36,161 nucleotides of DNA from Candidatus Daviesbacteria bacterium (GTDB lineage: Bacteria; Patescibacteriota; Microgenomatia; Daviesbacterales; UBA10151): positions 1 through 36,161 of the forward strand of contig JAUSHL010000017.1 in the NCBI GenBank assembly GCA_030648645.1, read 5' to 3'. Below the pieces are notes generated by a model. It saw only the letters and a list, made by a program, of their open reading frames with translations, did not search any database and was not told the DNA's origin. Shown one piece after another: positions 1-8,052 of the stretch (position 1 is its first letter; the number at the start of each line of letters is the position of its first letter). Position numbers and translations under genes: made by a program.

Positions 1-1
1 T

Positions 2-181
2 CCTCCCCTATCCGGTAATTTAAACCTTGCTCCTGCCCCTGCCACCTATTCTGTCAGGTTATACAATGGTTATGTTAATAATTCTGCCCCCTATCCTTCA
101 TTTACAATCGATGCTTGTCTTGTCGGACCAAACCCCAAACCCTGGATGCAAGTTTTTGGTGATGTACATACAAATAAATAA
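2..181 (+). CDS. C-terminal end of a truncated protein, probably secreted/surface (starts outside the window)
   Basis: Open frame from base 2 reading PPLSGNLNLAPAPATYSVRLYNGYVNNSAPYPSFTIDACLVGPNPKPWMQVFGDVHTNK then TAA at 179-181. Confidence 0.6.
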   Translation, partial: PPLSGNLNLAPAPATYSVRLYNGYVNNSAPYPSFTIDACLVGPNPKPWMQVFGDVHTNK

Positions 182-182
182 A

Positions 183-1097
183 TTACAATAAGTCAATAAA
201 TGTTTGTAAATCTGCTCCTCCACCTACTTTTAATCTTGGCATGTTGAATATTGTGCCTTCAGATTGAGTTTTATTTGCCCATGTTCCCAGTGCTCCCATA
301 TATCCTGCATTTTTTGTGATTTTGATAATATTTTCATTGACTGCTCCAAATGGATAGGCTATAAAATTTATAGGAATTCCTAAATTATCCTGTAGGATTT
401 TTTTGCTTTGAATAATTTCAGATTCTGCAGTTTGAGGAGATACTGAAGTTAAATGATAATGATTAACACCATGAGCTCCAAAATTTATTAAGCCTGATCC
501 TGACATTTCTCTTATTTGATTCCATGATAAATAATAGCCCTGATTCATTAAATTTGTGGGAATAAATACTGTGGCATGTAGACCATATTTTAATAAAATT
601 GGATAGGCATTAGTATAAAAATCCATATATCCATCATCAAAAGTTAAAATAATGGATTTAGCAGGAAGGGTTATTTGTCCTCTGATTGCAGGATAAAGAG
701 TATCCAGAGAGATAGTATTATATCCATTTTCTTTTAAATATTTCATCTGTTCCTCAAATTTATCAGGAGTAACAGATAAATAATCCCGTTGTTTATCTGT
801 GGGATTGGGATTATTACCAATATAATGATACATCAGGATAGGAACTCTGATTTGGTTCCCTGAAATTTGAGGAGCATAAATTTTCTCTGTGGGCTTAGGG
901 GTTGGAATAATAGTGAGATTTGTTTGGGTGGTTTGTTTGGCTTGGGGTTTTAGAATATTTAAATTAATATTGGAGGTGAATATTTTTAATTCAAAAAATA
1001 AAATTAAAATTAGGAAAACTAAAATTAATATTAAACAAATAAGAATAGGAGAAATGTTTGTTTTTAAAAATGATTTATTTTTCTTCGCCATCTTCAT
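183..1097 (-). CDS. Polysaccharide deacetylase (NodB/CE4-like) with N-terminal membrane anchor
   Basis: LTFDDGYMDFY and HGVNHYHL motifs; N-terminal hydrophobic segment. Confidence 0.88.
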   Translation of the reverse strand: MKMAKKNKSFLKTNISPILICLILILVFLILILFFELKIFTSNINLNILKPQAKQTTQTNLTIIPTPKPTEKIYAPQISGNQIRVPILMYHYIGNNPNPTDKQRDYLSVTPDKFEEQMKYLKENGYNTISLDTLYPAIRGQITLPAKSIILTFDDGYMDFYTNAYPILLKYGLHATVFIPTNLMNQGYYLSWNQIREMSGSGLINFGAHGVNHYHLTSVSPQTAESEIIQSKKILQDNLGIPINFIAYPFGAVNENIIKITKNAGYMGALGTWANKTQSEGTIFNMPRLKVGGGADLQTFIDLL

Positions 1098-1155
1098 AGT
1101 TTATCAAATAAAGTAATTTTGGTACAATATACAAACTGGAGAAATGCCAGTTTAT

Positions 1156-1214
1156 GCCGCGGTGGTGGAATAAGACACCTTTGCTTCGCAAAAGGTCTTG
1201 ACCCACTCACCGCA
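1156..1214 (+). repeat. Truncated tRNA-Leu-like copy folding into a long hairpin
   Basis: gccgcggtggtggaa is identical to the first 15 nt of the tRNA-Leu at 1224; GCGGTGgTGG pairs with CCActCACCGC around an inner stem AAGAC..CTT. Confidence 0.65.
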
Positions 1215-1223
1215 GTAATTAAA

Positions 1224-1306
1224 GCCGCGGTGGTGGAATGGTATACACGTTGGACTTAAAATCCAATGGTCGCAAGGCCGTGTGGGTTCGACTCCCACCC
1301 GCGGCA
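1224..1306 (+). tRNA. tRNA-Leu(TAA)
   Basis: Acceptor GCCGCGG/CCGCGGC, anticodon arm ttggacTTAAAatccaa, T-arm gtgggTTCGACTcccac, extra variable arm. Confidence 0.93.
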
Positions 1307-1320
1307 CATGTTAAATATTT

Positions 1321-1337
1321 GTCGGGGACCAGGGAAT
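1321..1337 (-). repeat. Truncated copy of the tRNA-Pro 3' end
   Basis: gtcggggaccagggaat is identical to 1390-1406 at the tRNA-Pro 3' end. Confidence 0.75.
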
Positions 1338-1390
1338 GAGCAAGCTCTTGCTAACGCAATAAGATAGGTTTGCCTTTCGTTTCACTCAGT

Positions 1391-1461
1391 CGGGGACCAG
1401 GGAATTGAACCCTGCGCCTCCTGTTCCCAAAACAGGCGTTCTACCGATGAACTAGTCCCCG
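1391..1461 (-). tRNA. tRNA-Pro(TGG)
   Basis: Reverse complement cggggactagttcatcggtagaacgcctgttTTGGGAacagg...ggttcaattcc...ccccg. Confidence 0.9.
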
Positions 1462-1500
1462 TAATTCTCAAATTTATCTTGATTGCACCTGTAATTGTAA

Positions 1501-1589
1501 ACCAATTTAACTCGAATTTGCAACTTTCGTTAAATGGTTTGAACCCAAAATTTCGATTAAAAATTGTAAATTGGAGTATTTTGGGTATA
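1501..1589 (+). repeat. ~90-bp interspersed repeat, copy 1 (ends TTGGAGTATTTTGGGTATA)
   Basis: Shares taaatggtttgaacccaaaat...aattggagtattttgggtata with 25536-25631 and the reverse complement of 30139-30234. Confidence 0.8.
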
Positions 1590-1652
1590 ACCATATTTTC
1601 TCATTTTGTACACTCAATACCCCATATTTAAGTGATATAATAGGATCAAATT

Positions 1653-2087
1653 ATGATACCTAAAAGAATTCCTGAGGAAGAATTTAAATATATTTATTCA
1701 AAAGTGCCTAGACTTTGTGTGGATATAATTATCCAATCTGATCATGGTGTTATATTAAGCAAAAGAATGATCCCTCCATTTAAAGGTATGTGGCATATAC
1801 CCGGTGGCACTGTTTTAAATAGAGAAAAATTAGAAGCAACTGCTAAAAGAGTAGCTTTAGAAGAACTTGGTTTAGATATAGAAATCAATAAATTATTAGG
1901 ATTAATTGAATATCCTGAAATGGATGATGAAAAACATGCTGTAAGTATTGCTTATTTAATAACAGATTTTTCAGGCACACCGAGAGGAAGTAATCAAGGT
2001 AAAGAAGTTAAATTTTTTCAAGAATTACCTGAAAATTTAATTCCGGCGCAAAAAGAATTTCTTGAAGAACATTTAGAAATGAAATAA
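1653..2087 (+). CDS. NUDIX hydrolase
   Basis: GGTVLNREKLEATAKRVALEELGL matches Gx5Ex7REUxEE-like Nudix box. Confidence 0.88.
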   Translation: MIPKRIPEEEFKYIYSKVPRLCVDIIIQSDHGVILSKRMIPPFKGMWHIPGGTVLNREKLEATAKRVALEELGLDIEINKLLGLIEYPEMDDEKHAVSIAYLITDFSGTPRGSNQGKEVKFFQELPENLIPAQKEFLEEHLEMK

Positions 2088-2092
2088 ATAAT

Positions 2093-2494
2093 ATGGATAA
2101 TTGTGTTTTTTGTAAAATTATAAAAGGAGAAATTCCACATAATAAGATTTGGGAAGATGATGATTTTATAGCCTCACTTTCTATTGATCCCATTAAACCT
2201 GGTCACACTTTAGTAATTCCCAAAAAACATACTGATTATATTTTTGATATGGAGGATGTTGAGTTGGGAAAATTGATAGTGGCTTGTAAACCAATTGCAA
2301 AGGCCCTGAAAGTAGTTTTTAAGCCTCAAACCGGAAAAATTGGAGTGATGGTAGCCGGAATGGGAGTTTTTCATGTACATATCCATTTAATTCCAATGGA
2401 TTCTGAACATGATTTAAATTTTGATTTGGCAAAAAGAGCCTCTTCAGAGGAACTTCAAGAAAATGTAGAAAAAATAAAATCTGCTTTCAAATAA
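2093..2494 (+). CDS. HIT family protein
   Basis: CVFCKIIKGEIP start and HVHIHLIP histidine triad. Confidence 0.93.
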   Translation: MDNCVFCKIIKGEIPHNKIWEDDDFIASLSIDPIKPGHTLVIPKKHTDYIFDMEDVELGKLIVACKPIAKALKVVFKPQTGKIGVMVAGMGVFHVHIHLIPMDSEHDLNFDLAKRASSEELQENVEKIKSAFK

Positions 2495-2538
2495 GCCAAA
2501 CTCGCTTCCCCTCTTAAAATCTGGTAAAATTGACAAAT

Positions 2539-2591
2539 GCGTCCGTGGCTTAATGGATAAGACATGCTAAAGCAATCTTGACCACTTTCGC
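2539..2591 (+). repeat. Truncated tRNA-Arg-like copy with internal hairpin
   Basis: gcgtccgtggcttaatggataa matches the first 22 nt of the tRNA-Arg at 2606 with one mismatch; then aagacatgctaaagcaatctt hairpin. Confidence 0.65.
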
Positions 2592-2605
2592 TACAATGTA
2601 CATAT

Positions 2606-2678
2606 GCGCCCGTGGCTTAATGGATAAAGCAAGTGAATTCTAATCACTAGACTGGGGGTTCGAATCCCTCCGGGCGTA
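2606..2678 (+). tRNA. tRNA-Arg(TCT)
   Basis: Acceptor gcgcccg/cgggcgt, anticodon arm agtgaATTCTAAtcact, T-loop TTCGAAT. Confidence 0.9.
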
Positions 2679-2690
2679 CCATCTTTCGCT

Positions 2691-2735
2691 AAAGCTACAG
2701 ATGGCAAGCCCTCAAAGCTACAGATGGCAAGCCCT
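2691..2735 (+). repeat. Two tandem ~22-23 bp repeats (aaagctacagatggcaagccctc)
   Basis: Direct reading of two consecutive near-identical units. Confidence 0.85.
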
Positions 2736-2763
2736 GTGAAGTTTCAGTGAAAAAGGGTAGATT

Positions 2764-3042
2764 ATGTATTACACGTATATTTTAAAAAACTCTGAAACTG
2801 GTAGATACTATATTGAATATAGTTCTGATTTGAAAAATCGTCTTGAGGAGCACCAAAGTGGTCAGGTAAAATCTACTAAATCTAATTTAAACTATCATCT
2901 TGAATGGTATTGTGCATTTCAAACTATGGAACAAGCTCTAGGATTTGAAAAATATCTGAAGACAGGTTCAGGAATAGCATTTATGAAGAAAAGATTTTTC
3001 AAATCTCTTGTAGCTTTGAGTAAAGATGTTAATCTGGGATGA
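2764..3042 (+). CDS. GIY-YIG endonuclease superfamily (UPF0213/YhbQ-like)
   Basis: YYTYILKNSETGRYYIEYSSDLKNRLEEHQ...FEKYLKTGSG. Confidence 0.85.
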   Translation: MYYTYILKNSETGRYYIEYSSDLKNRLEEHQSGQVKSTKSNLNYHLEWYCAFQTMEQALGFEKYLKTGSGIAFMKKRFFKSLVALSKDVNLG

Positions 3043-3105
3043 TGTTTACCCTACGAAGCTTTAGCGTATTAGGGAATCCCTACAGGCGTACAAGTTCTGA
3101 TTAAT

Positions 3106-3264
3106 TTATTTTTTTTGTAGATTCAAGCTATTACGTATATCCTGTATTGATTCTGTGGAATTTGGTAATTTTGGAGTAGTCTTTTTAAGACCTAGTTCAT
3201 CTCCTATCTTGCTAATTCTTTTCTGTCTTTCTAATATTTCTGGCTCTAATTCTTTTATTTCCAT
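3106..3264 (-). CDS. Small hypothetical protein (52 aa), translationally coupled to the ORF at 3255-3434
   Basis: Manual reverse-strand reading: MEIKELEPEILERQKRISKIGDELGLKKTTPKLPNSTESIQDIRNSLNLQKK*; below the ORF-track length cutoff. Confidence 0.5.
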   Translation of the reverse strand: MEIKELEPEILERQKRISKIGDELGLKKTTPKLPNSTESIQDIRNSLNLQKK

Positions 3265-3434
3265 TTTGTTAAATCACCATATCCCGCTTTTTTTAAAAGA
3301 TTATCTGCTTCTCTTTGAAGCTCTGCATCAGTTTTTCCATGATATCTTAATTGATCTGCTATTCGTTCTTTGTCTATTTCTTCAGCTAGTTGAATATTAT
3401 CTCTTGTTTTTGAGCCTTTAGTTTCATTAATCAT
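3255..3434 (-). CDS. Small hypothetical charged protein (59 aa)
   Basis: Manual reverse-strand reading: MINETKGSKTRDNIQLAEEIDKERIADQLRYHGKTDAELQREADNLLKKAGYGDLTKWK*; overlaps the next start by 10 nt. Confidence 0.55.
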   Translation of the reverse strand: MINETKGSKTRDNIQLAEEIDKERIADQLRYHGKTDAELQREADNLLKKAGYGDLTKWK

Positions 3435-3505
3435 AAATAGAATTATAAAATTTATGAATTTAATTTGTCAATGATTATAACTGAAATTAGTTAGTGTTTC
3501 CCAGT

Positions 3506-3576
3506 GTCATTCCCGCGAAAGCGGGAATCTATACTAATAAGTATTTATATGGATTCCGTGTCAAGCACGGAATGAC
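3506..3576. repeat. Palindromic interspersed repeat (GTCATTCCCGC...GGAATGAC)
   Basis: gtcattcccgcgaaagcgggaatc...ggattccgtgtcaagcacggaatgac. Confidence 0.88.
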
Positions 3577-3648
3577 AAAGTACTGGGAAGAACTAATTAG
3601 TTACTTATAACTGTATTTATTGATCAAAGTATTGGGTATAATCAGGAC

Positions 3649-4461
3649 ATGTTATTTCATAAAAAGTTTTATCTTTTTTTAATCACTCTATTTGCTATTC
3701 TTTTAGGAATATCTTTCTTTCAAAACAAAGATAATAAGAAGTCGCCTCCAAACTCTCAACCTAAAAATATTCAAGCAGATGGAAGAATGAAAGTTAAATA
3801 TCCGGAGGATTACACAATAGTTATAGTAGGTGATTCTATGACAGAAAAATTGGGAAATTCCGATGAAATAAGATCTTATTTAAAAAATTATTACCCCAAT
3901 AAAACATTTGAAATATTAAATTATGGATTTGGATCGACAAATATTTTATCAGTTCAAAAAAGATTAGAAGAAGAAACTTTTTTTGGCAGAGCTTTCCGGC
4001 CAATTTTAAATATTGATTTTGATTTAATTTTAATTGAATCATTTGGTAATAATCCCCTATCGGAATTTCCATTGGATGTTGGCTTAAATAAACAAAATGA
4101 AACTTTGGATAAAATTATAGAAACTTTAAAAAAAGAAAGTCCCAGTTCTAGAATAGTTTTTGTGGCAACCATTTCTCCTAATAAAAACTTATATGGAAAA
4201 GGTCAGGTTGATTTAACACCTGAGGTCAGAGAAAAATGGGCAGATGAGCGAATTGCTTATATTAAAAATCATATTAAATATGCCAATGATCATCAAATCC
4301 TTTTAATTAATATTTTTGAAAAATCTCAGGATGAAAATGGAAATGGAAAATTAGATTATTTATCATCTGTGGATTATATTCATCCTTCTCCCAATGGAGT
4401 TTATTTTATTTCTGAGCAAATTGCTAAATTTATCTCTGAGAATAATATTTTGACTCCTTAA
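3649..4461 (+). CDS. SGNH/GDSL-like hydrolase with N-terminal membrane anchor
   Basis: IVGDSMTEKLG (GDS block), DYIHPSPNGVYFIS (DxxHP block). Confidence 0.85.
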   Translation: MLFHKKFYLFLITLFAILLGISFFQNKDNKKSPPNSQPKNIQADGRMKVKYPEDYTIVIVGDSMTEKLGNSDEIRSYLKNYYPNKTFEILNYGFGSTNILSVQKRLEEETFFGRAFRPILNIDFDLILIESFGNNPLSEFPLDVGLNKQNETLDKIIETLKKESPSSRIVFVATISPNKNLYGKGQVDLTPEVREKWADERIAYIKNHIKYANDHQILLINIFEKSQDENGNGKLDYLSSVDYIHPSPNGVYFISEQIAKFISENNILTP

Positions 4462-4468
4462 AATTTTT

Positions 4469-4618
4469 GTCATTCCCGCGAAAGCGGGAATCTAAGAGCA
4501 ATTAGCTCGCAAGCTCTGCTTATATTAATAATTATTTTTATGGATTCCGTATCACATTCGACAAGCTCAGTGTCCTGAGTGTATCGAAGGACAAGTACGG
4601 AATGACATATGGAATGAC
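4469..4618. repeat. Palindromic interspersed repeat with a nested second repeat
   Basis: gtcattcccgcgaaagcgggaatc ... cattcgacaagctcagtgtcctgagtgtatcgaagga ... acggaatgacatatggaatgac. Confidence 0.85.
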
Positions 4619-4648
4619 AAAGTGAGCCACATGTATTATTATTAAATC

Positions 4649-5335
4649 ATGAAGAAAAAAACTTTTTCCTTATTATTTTTAGGCTTTGGTATTTTTATTT
4701 TAATTCAGGTAATTATGCCTATTTTAGAATATAAAATATGGGAAACAGTTATCTATAATCAAAATATTTCTTTAATCAGTCCGGATCCCGGACAAAAAGT
4801 TTTGGGTATTTCTATTGAAAATGAACCCTCCATAAAAAATATTGGAGTCGGGCTCTTGTTTAGAAACAATAAAGATAATTTTCCTGCTATAATTTCTAAT
4901 TCGAAAAGATTAATTCCTCCTGCCTATCAAAGCTTTTACTTATCGATACCATCTTTAAAATTAGCAAATTTAAAAGTGGTTGTCGATACTAATGATTTTG
5001 AACAAAATTTAGCTCATCTGCCTGGTAGTGGTTTACCGGGAGAAAAAGGGAATACTTTTATTACCGGGCACTCATCCTTACCTCAACTTTTCCGGCCGGG
5101 AAATTTTAAAGCTATTTTTGCCCATTTGCCGGAAATTAAAAAAGGAGAGAGTATTATTTTGGATGCCGGTGGGCAGAAATTTGAATATATTGTAAGTGGT
5201 TTAAAAATAGTTGATCCCAAAGAAACTTGGGTGATTAATCCTCCTGAACAAAATGGAAGGTATTTAACTTTAATGACTTGTGTTCCGCCAGGGCTTTATT
5301 TAAAAAGATTGATAGTTTTAGCAGAAATTAAATAA
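4649..5335 (+). CDS. Sortase family protein
   Basis: TFITGHSS and TLMTCVPPGLYLKRLIV (His and TLxTC...R catalytic blocks), N-terminal TM. Confidence 0.88.
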   Translation: MKKKTFSLLFLGFGIFILIQVIMPILEYKIWETVIYNQNISLISPDPGQKVLGISIENEPSIKNIGVGLLFRNNKDNFPAIISNSKRLIPPAYQSFYLSIPSLKLANLKVVVDTNDFEQNLAHLPGSGLPGEKGNTFITGHSSLPQLFRPGNFKAIFAHLPEIKKGESIILDAGGQKFEYIVSGLKIVDPKETWVINPPEQNGRYLTLMTCVPPGLYLKRLIVLAEIK

Positions 5336-5957
5336 TAGCAGAGGATTTTTTATTGGATTTTCTAACTTTTTTCTCAACTGTTATAGGTAATTCCTTAATA
5401 GGCATTTCTTCAATTATTTCTTCTACAATTTCTTTTTTAGCTTTTTTGGGGGATAATATTGCCAATATTTGATCAAGTTTAGCATTCAACTGCTCTAAAT
5501 CACCTTTATCATTTCTTGGGTTTGCATTTTTCTTTTCTCCAAAACAATTACTACAATAAATTGGTTTTCCACTAGTTGGTTTAAAAGGAACCTGACAACT
5601 ATTTCCACACTCATCACAAACAGTATCAAACATCTCTTTCACATCCTCAGATCTTGAACCCCTATCTTCCCATCCAGAGGATGGTCCTCCTTTGGAAGAA
5701 TATCTTTCTGATCTTGAATCAGAATCTCTGTTGTGTCCAAAACAAGAACTGCAATAAATTGGTTTACCACTTGTTGGCCGGAAAGGTACTTCACAGCTTT
5801 TTTTACAATTATCACAAACTGCCTGATGCATTTCTACCGGACCACGTGAACCTCGGTCGCCCGCTCCGCCTGCGAAGCGAGGCGAGTTGAATCCTCCTCT
5901 TGAAAAGCCTCTTCCTCTTCCTTCCCTGTCTCCACGCCCTCTGTCATAATTTCCCAT
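5328..5957 (-). CDS. Arg/Gly-rich protein with two tandem CxxC...CxxC zinc ribbons
   Basis: AVCDNCKKSCEVPFRPTSGKPIYCSSCF and TVCDECGNSCQVPFKPTSGKPIYCSNCF; RGG-rich N-terminus. Confidence 0.82.
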   Translation of the reverse strand: MGNYDRGRGDREGRGRGFSRGGFNSPRFAGGAGDRGSRGPVEMHQAVCDNCKKSCEVPFRPTSGKPIYCSSCFGHNRDSDSRSERYSSKGGPSSGWEDRGSRSEDVKEMFDTVCDECGNSCQVPFKPTSGKPIYCSNCFGEKKNANPRNDKGDLEQLNAKLDQILAILSPKKAKKEIVEEIIEEMPIKELPITVEKKVRKSNKKSSAII

Positions 5958-6007
5958 AGATAGTATTGTACCATGTATTCAAATGAAATGTACAATTAGT
6001 TGTTGAT

Positions 6008-6087
6008 GAGCGGGTGAGGGGATTAGGGTCGTACTCCAAAACCTATTTAACGATAACTCTGAGGAGGCTAAATTACTAGCTTTCGAA
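6008..6087 (+). repeat. tRNA-Gly 3'-end-derived repeat, copy A (left edge of island)
   Basis: GAGCGGGTGAGGGG identical to the 3' end of tRNA-Gly at 19145, followed by a sequence shared with the copies at 14951 and 16198. Confidence 0.82.
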
Positions 6088-7380
6088 TTGACTCACTAAG
6101 AATCACCTTCTAGAATGATCGTTGCCTCACGGGTAATTCACCCTTTGGTTTTAGCAACTCTTGTCCAGTTAGGGGGTGATTAAATGATGACTAAGGCTGA
6201 CAAGAAATATCTTTCCCAGCTTAAGATACGATATAAGAAAGCAAACAAACCTCAGAGAATAATAATACTTGATGAGTTTACCAAAACTGCTGGTTATGAT
6301 AGATCTCATGCAGGAAAACTCTTAAGAAGTAGGTATCAGTATGTTACTAAAGTAATCCGCAGAATCCATAGGATTTACACCAAAGAAGATACGGAGACTT
6401 TACAGCAGGTTTGTGAACTTTTAGGATGGATATGTTCTAAAAGGATGCTGCCGTCCTTGAAACTGGCAGTAGATGAATTGATGAAGGCAGGTAAAATATC
6501 ACTTTCCAAAGATGACAGAAAAAGGATTATTGGTATTTCTCCGGCAACCATTGACAGGTTATTTAAAAGATATAGAAAAAGGCCAAAGCTTAAAGGTAGA
6601 AGCTATACTAAACCTGGAACACTATTAAAAAACCAGATTCCAATAAGAACTTTTAGTGAGTGGAATGAAAATAAAGTTGGTTTCTTTGAGATTGATCTGG
6701 TTGGTCATGATGGATCATTGGTTAAAGGAGATTTTGCCTGGACTCTCAACTTTGTTGATGTTAAATCTGCCTGGACTGAACAGGCAGCTGTTTTTAATAA
6801 AGCTCAAGTCCATGTCTTTACTGGAATCCAGAGAATAAGAACAAGATTACCTTTTTCTGTGCTTGGACTGGATTCTGATTCTGGAGCAGAATTCATTAAT
6901 GACCAGCTATACAGATACTGTATCCAGGAACAATTTACCTTTACCAGAGGCAGACCAGGCAAGAAAAATGATAACCCATTCATAGAGCAGAAAAATGACT
7001 CAATAGTCAGAAACTGGGTTGGGTATGGCAGATTTGACACCCAACCCCAAGTTGACATCCTTAATGAACTTTACGAACTGCTCAGATTATACACCAACTT
7101 TTTTCTTCCTGTCATGAAGCTAAAGAAAAAGATCAGGATAGGGAGTAAAATAAGAAAAGTTCATGACAAGGTAACTACTCCCTACAGGAGAATATTAAGA
7201 GCAAAAGATGTATCAACTGAGGTTAAGAATAAATTGAGAGTTCAGTATAAAACCTTAAGTCTTGTAGGTCTTAAAGAAAAAATTGATATGGTTTTAAAAA
7301 GACTAAAACCAACACCATTAAAAGGGTGATTCTTTCATGAGTCAACGAATGGCGTAAAAGGTGATTTATCCATGAGGCAA
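6088..7380 (+). mobile_element. Insertion sequence; transposase resembles the IS1202/ISDol1-type group
   Basis: Outer and inner related end repeats at 6088-6109, 6122-6146, 7322-7345 (rc) and 7356-7380 (rc) enclose a DDE transposase; interrupts repeat copy A. Confidence 0.82.
6184..7329 (+). CDS. DDE transposase / integrase-core protein
   Basis: FFEIDLVGHDG, LGLDSDSGAEFIN, FTRGRPGKKNDNPFIEQKN give D-D-E spacing; N-terminal HTH-like region. Confidence 0.92.
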   Translation: MMTKADKKYLSQLKIRYKKANKPQRIIILDEFTKTAGYDRSHAGKLLRSRYQYVTKVIRRIHRIYTKEDTETLQQVCELLGWICSKRMLPSLKLAVDELMKAGKISLSKDDRKRIIGISPATIDRLFKRYRKRPKLKGRSYTKPGTLLKNQIPIRTFSEWNENKVGFFEIDLVGHDGSLVKGDFAWTLNFVDVKSAWTEQAAVFNKAQVHVFTGIQRIRTRLPFSVLGLDSDSGAEFINDQLYRYCIQEQFTFTRGRPGKKNDNPFIEQKNDSIVRNWVGYGRFDTQPQVDILNELYELLRLYTNFFLPVMKLKKKIRIGSKIRKVHDKVTTPYRRILRAKDVSTEVKNKLRVQYKTLSLVGLKEKIDMVLKRLKPTPLKG

Positions 7381-7420
7381 TACAGTTCAACTGGAACTTC
7401 TTAAAAACCAAAGTAGCTTT

Positions 7421-7469
7421 CAATCTGGCTCTGGGCAATGTGTTTAGAACCTATGACTGGTAAAATCTT
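7421..7469 (+). repeat. Direct repeat left of the glycan operon
   Basis: tctggctctgggcaatgtgtttagaacctatgactggtaaaat resembles 14733-14784. Confidence 0.65.
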
Positions 7470-8052
7470 ATCAACCAATAGAGTTAACCTTCGATACTGT
7501 AAAACAAATTTTAGGTATTTTACCAGTAAACAGATATATTGCCTATAACTAAGTCGCATTTTTGATACTTCAGTATTGATTCACTTCTCTACAATAAGTA
7601 AGATATGCTTGATGGATATAGATACAAGAATTAAAACTTTACTAGGATAGTTAGAATCTGTGTCTCGAGATTACCAAGACAAATTTATTAAACCAGTAGT
7701 TGAGCAAAGGAAAGTTCCAGTTCACGATATTTTCCTATTAGCATTTGCCCAGGATACGATACATCTTTATGTATATCTTATAACATTATAAAGGATTTAG
7801 TTATTTTAATTTATTTAATTTTCATTGTTTTGAAAGAATATTCAAGTGTTTTTAGTTGATACATTTTTTATATTACCTTCTAAGATTAGAATTCTAACTA
7901 AGAGCTGTTATTGAGGCTTTATACCCTTTTCAAGACTAATAAAAATATCACTTGTAAACGTGCTTGATTCAATCACTAAGTTGTATTAATATATCCCGTA
8001 ATGTTACATAAAATAGTCAGAAAGCGAGTTAAGGAATTGTATTTATGTTGAT

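Noticed and set aside
1382-1594. ORF 1382-1594 (-)
   Set aside because: Runs through tRNA-Pro and interspersed repeat copy 1; no independent coding evidence.
2691-2735. Tandem aaagctacagatggcaagccct units as a mini CRISPR
   Set aside because: Two adjacent copies without spacers; a simple tandem duplication.
3155-3421. ORF 3155-3421 (+)
   Set aside because: Low-complexity Leu/Phe-rich antisense of two better minus-strand ORFs.
6804-7058. Antisense ORFs in the transposase, Pol IV, SGNH hydrolase and radical SAM genes (6804-7058, 20404-20586, 3836-4172, 29006-29611)
   Set aside because: Antisense to confidently assigned genes; no motifs.
6184-7329. The DDE transposase as the recombinase responsible for the tRNA-Gly cassettes
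   Set aside because: Its end repeats at 6088 and 7380 define its own IS, which interrupts a pre-existing att-like repeat; DDE enzymes are not expected to produce tRNA 3'-end att sites.
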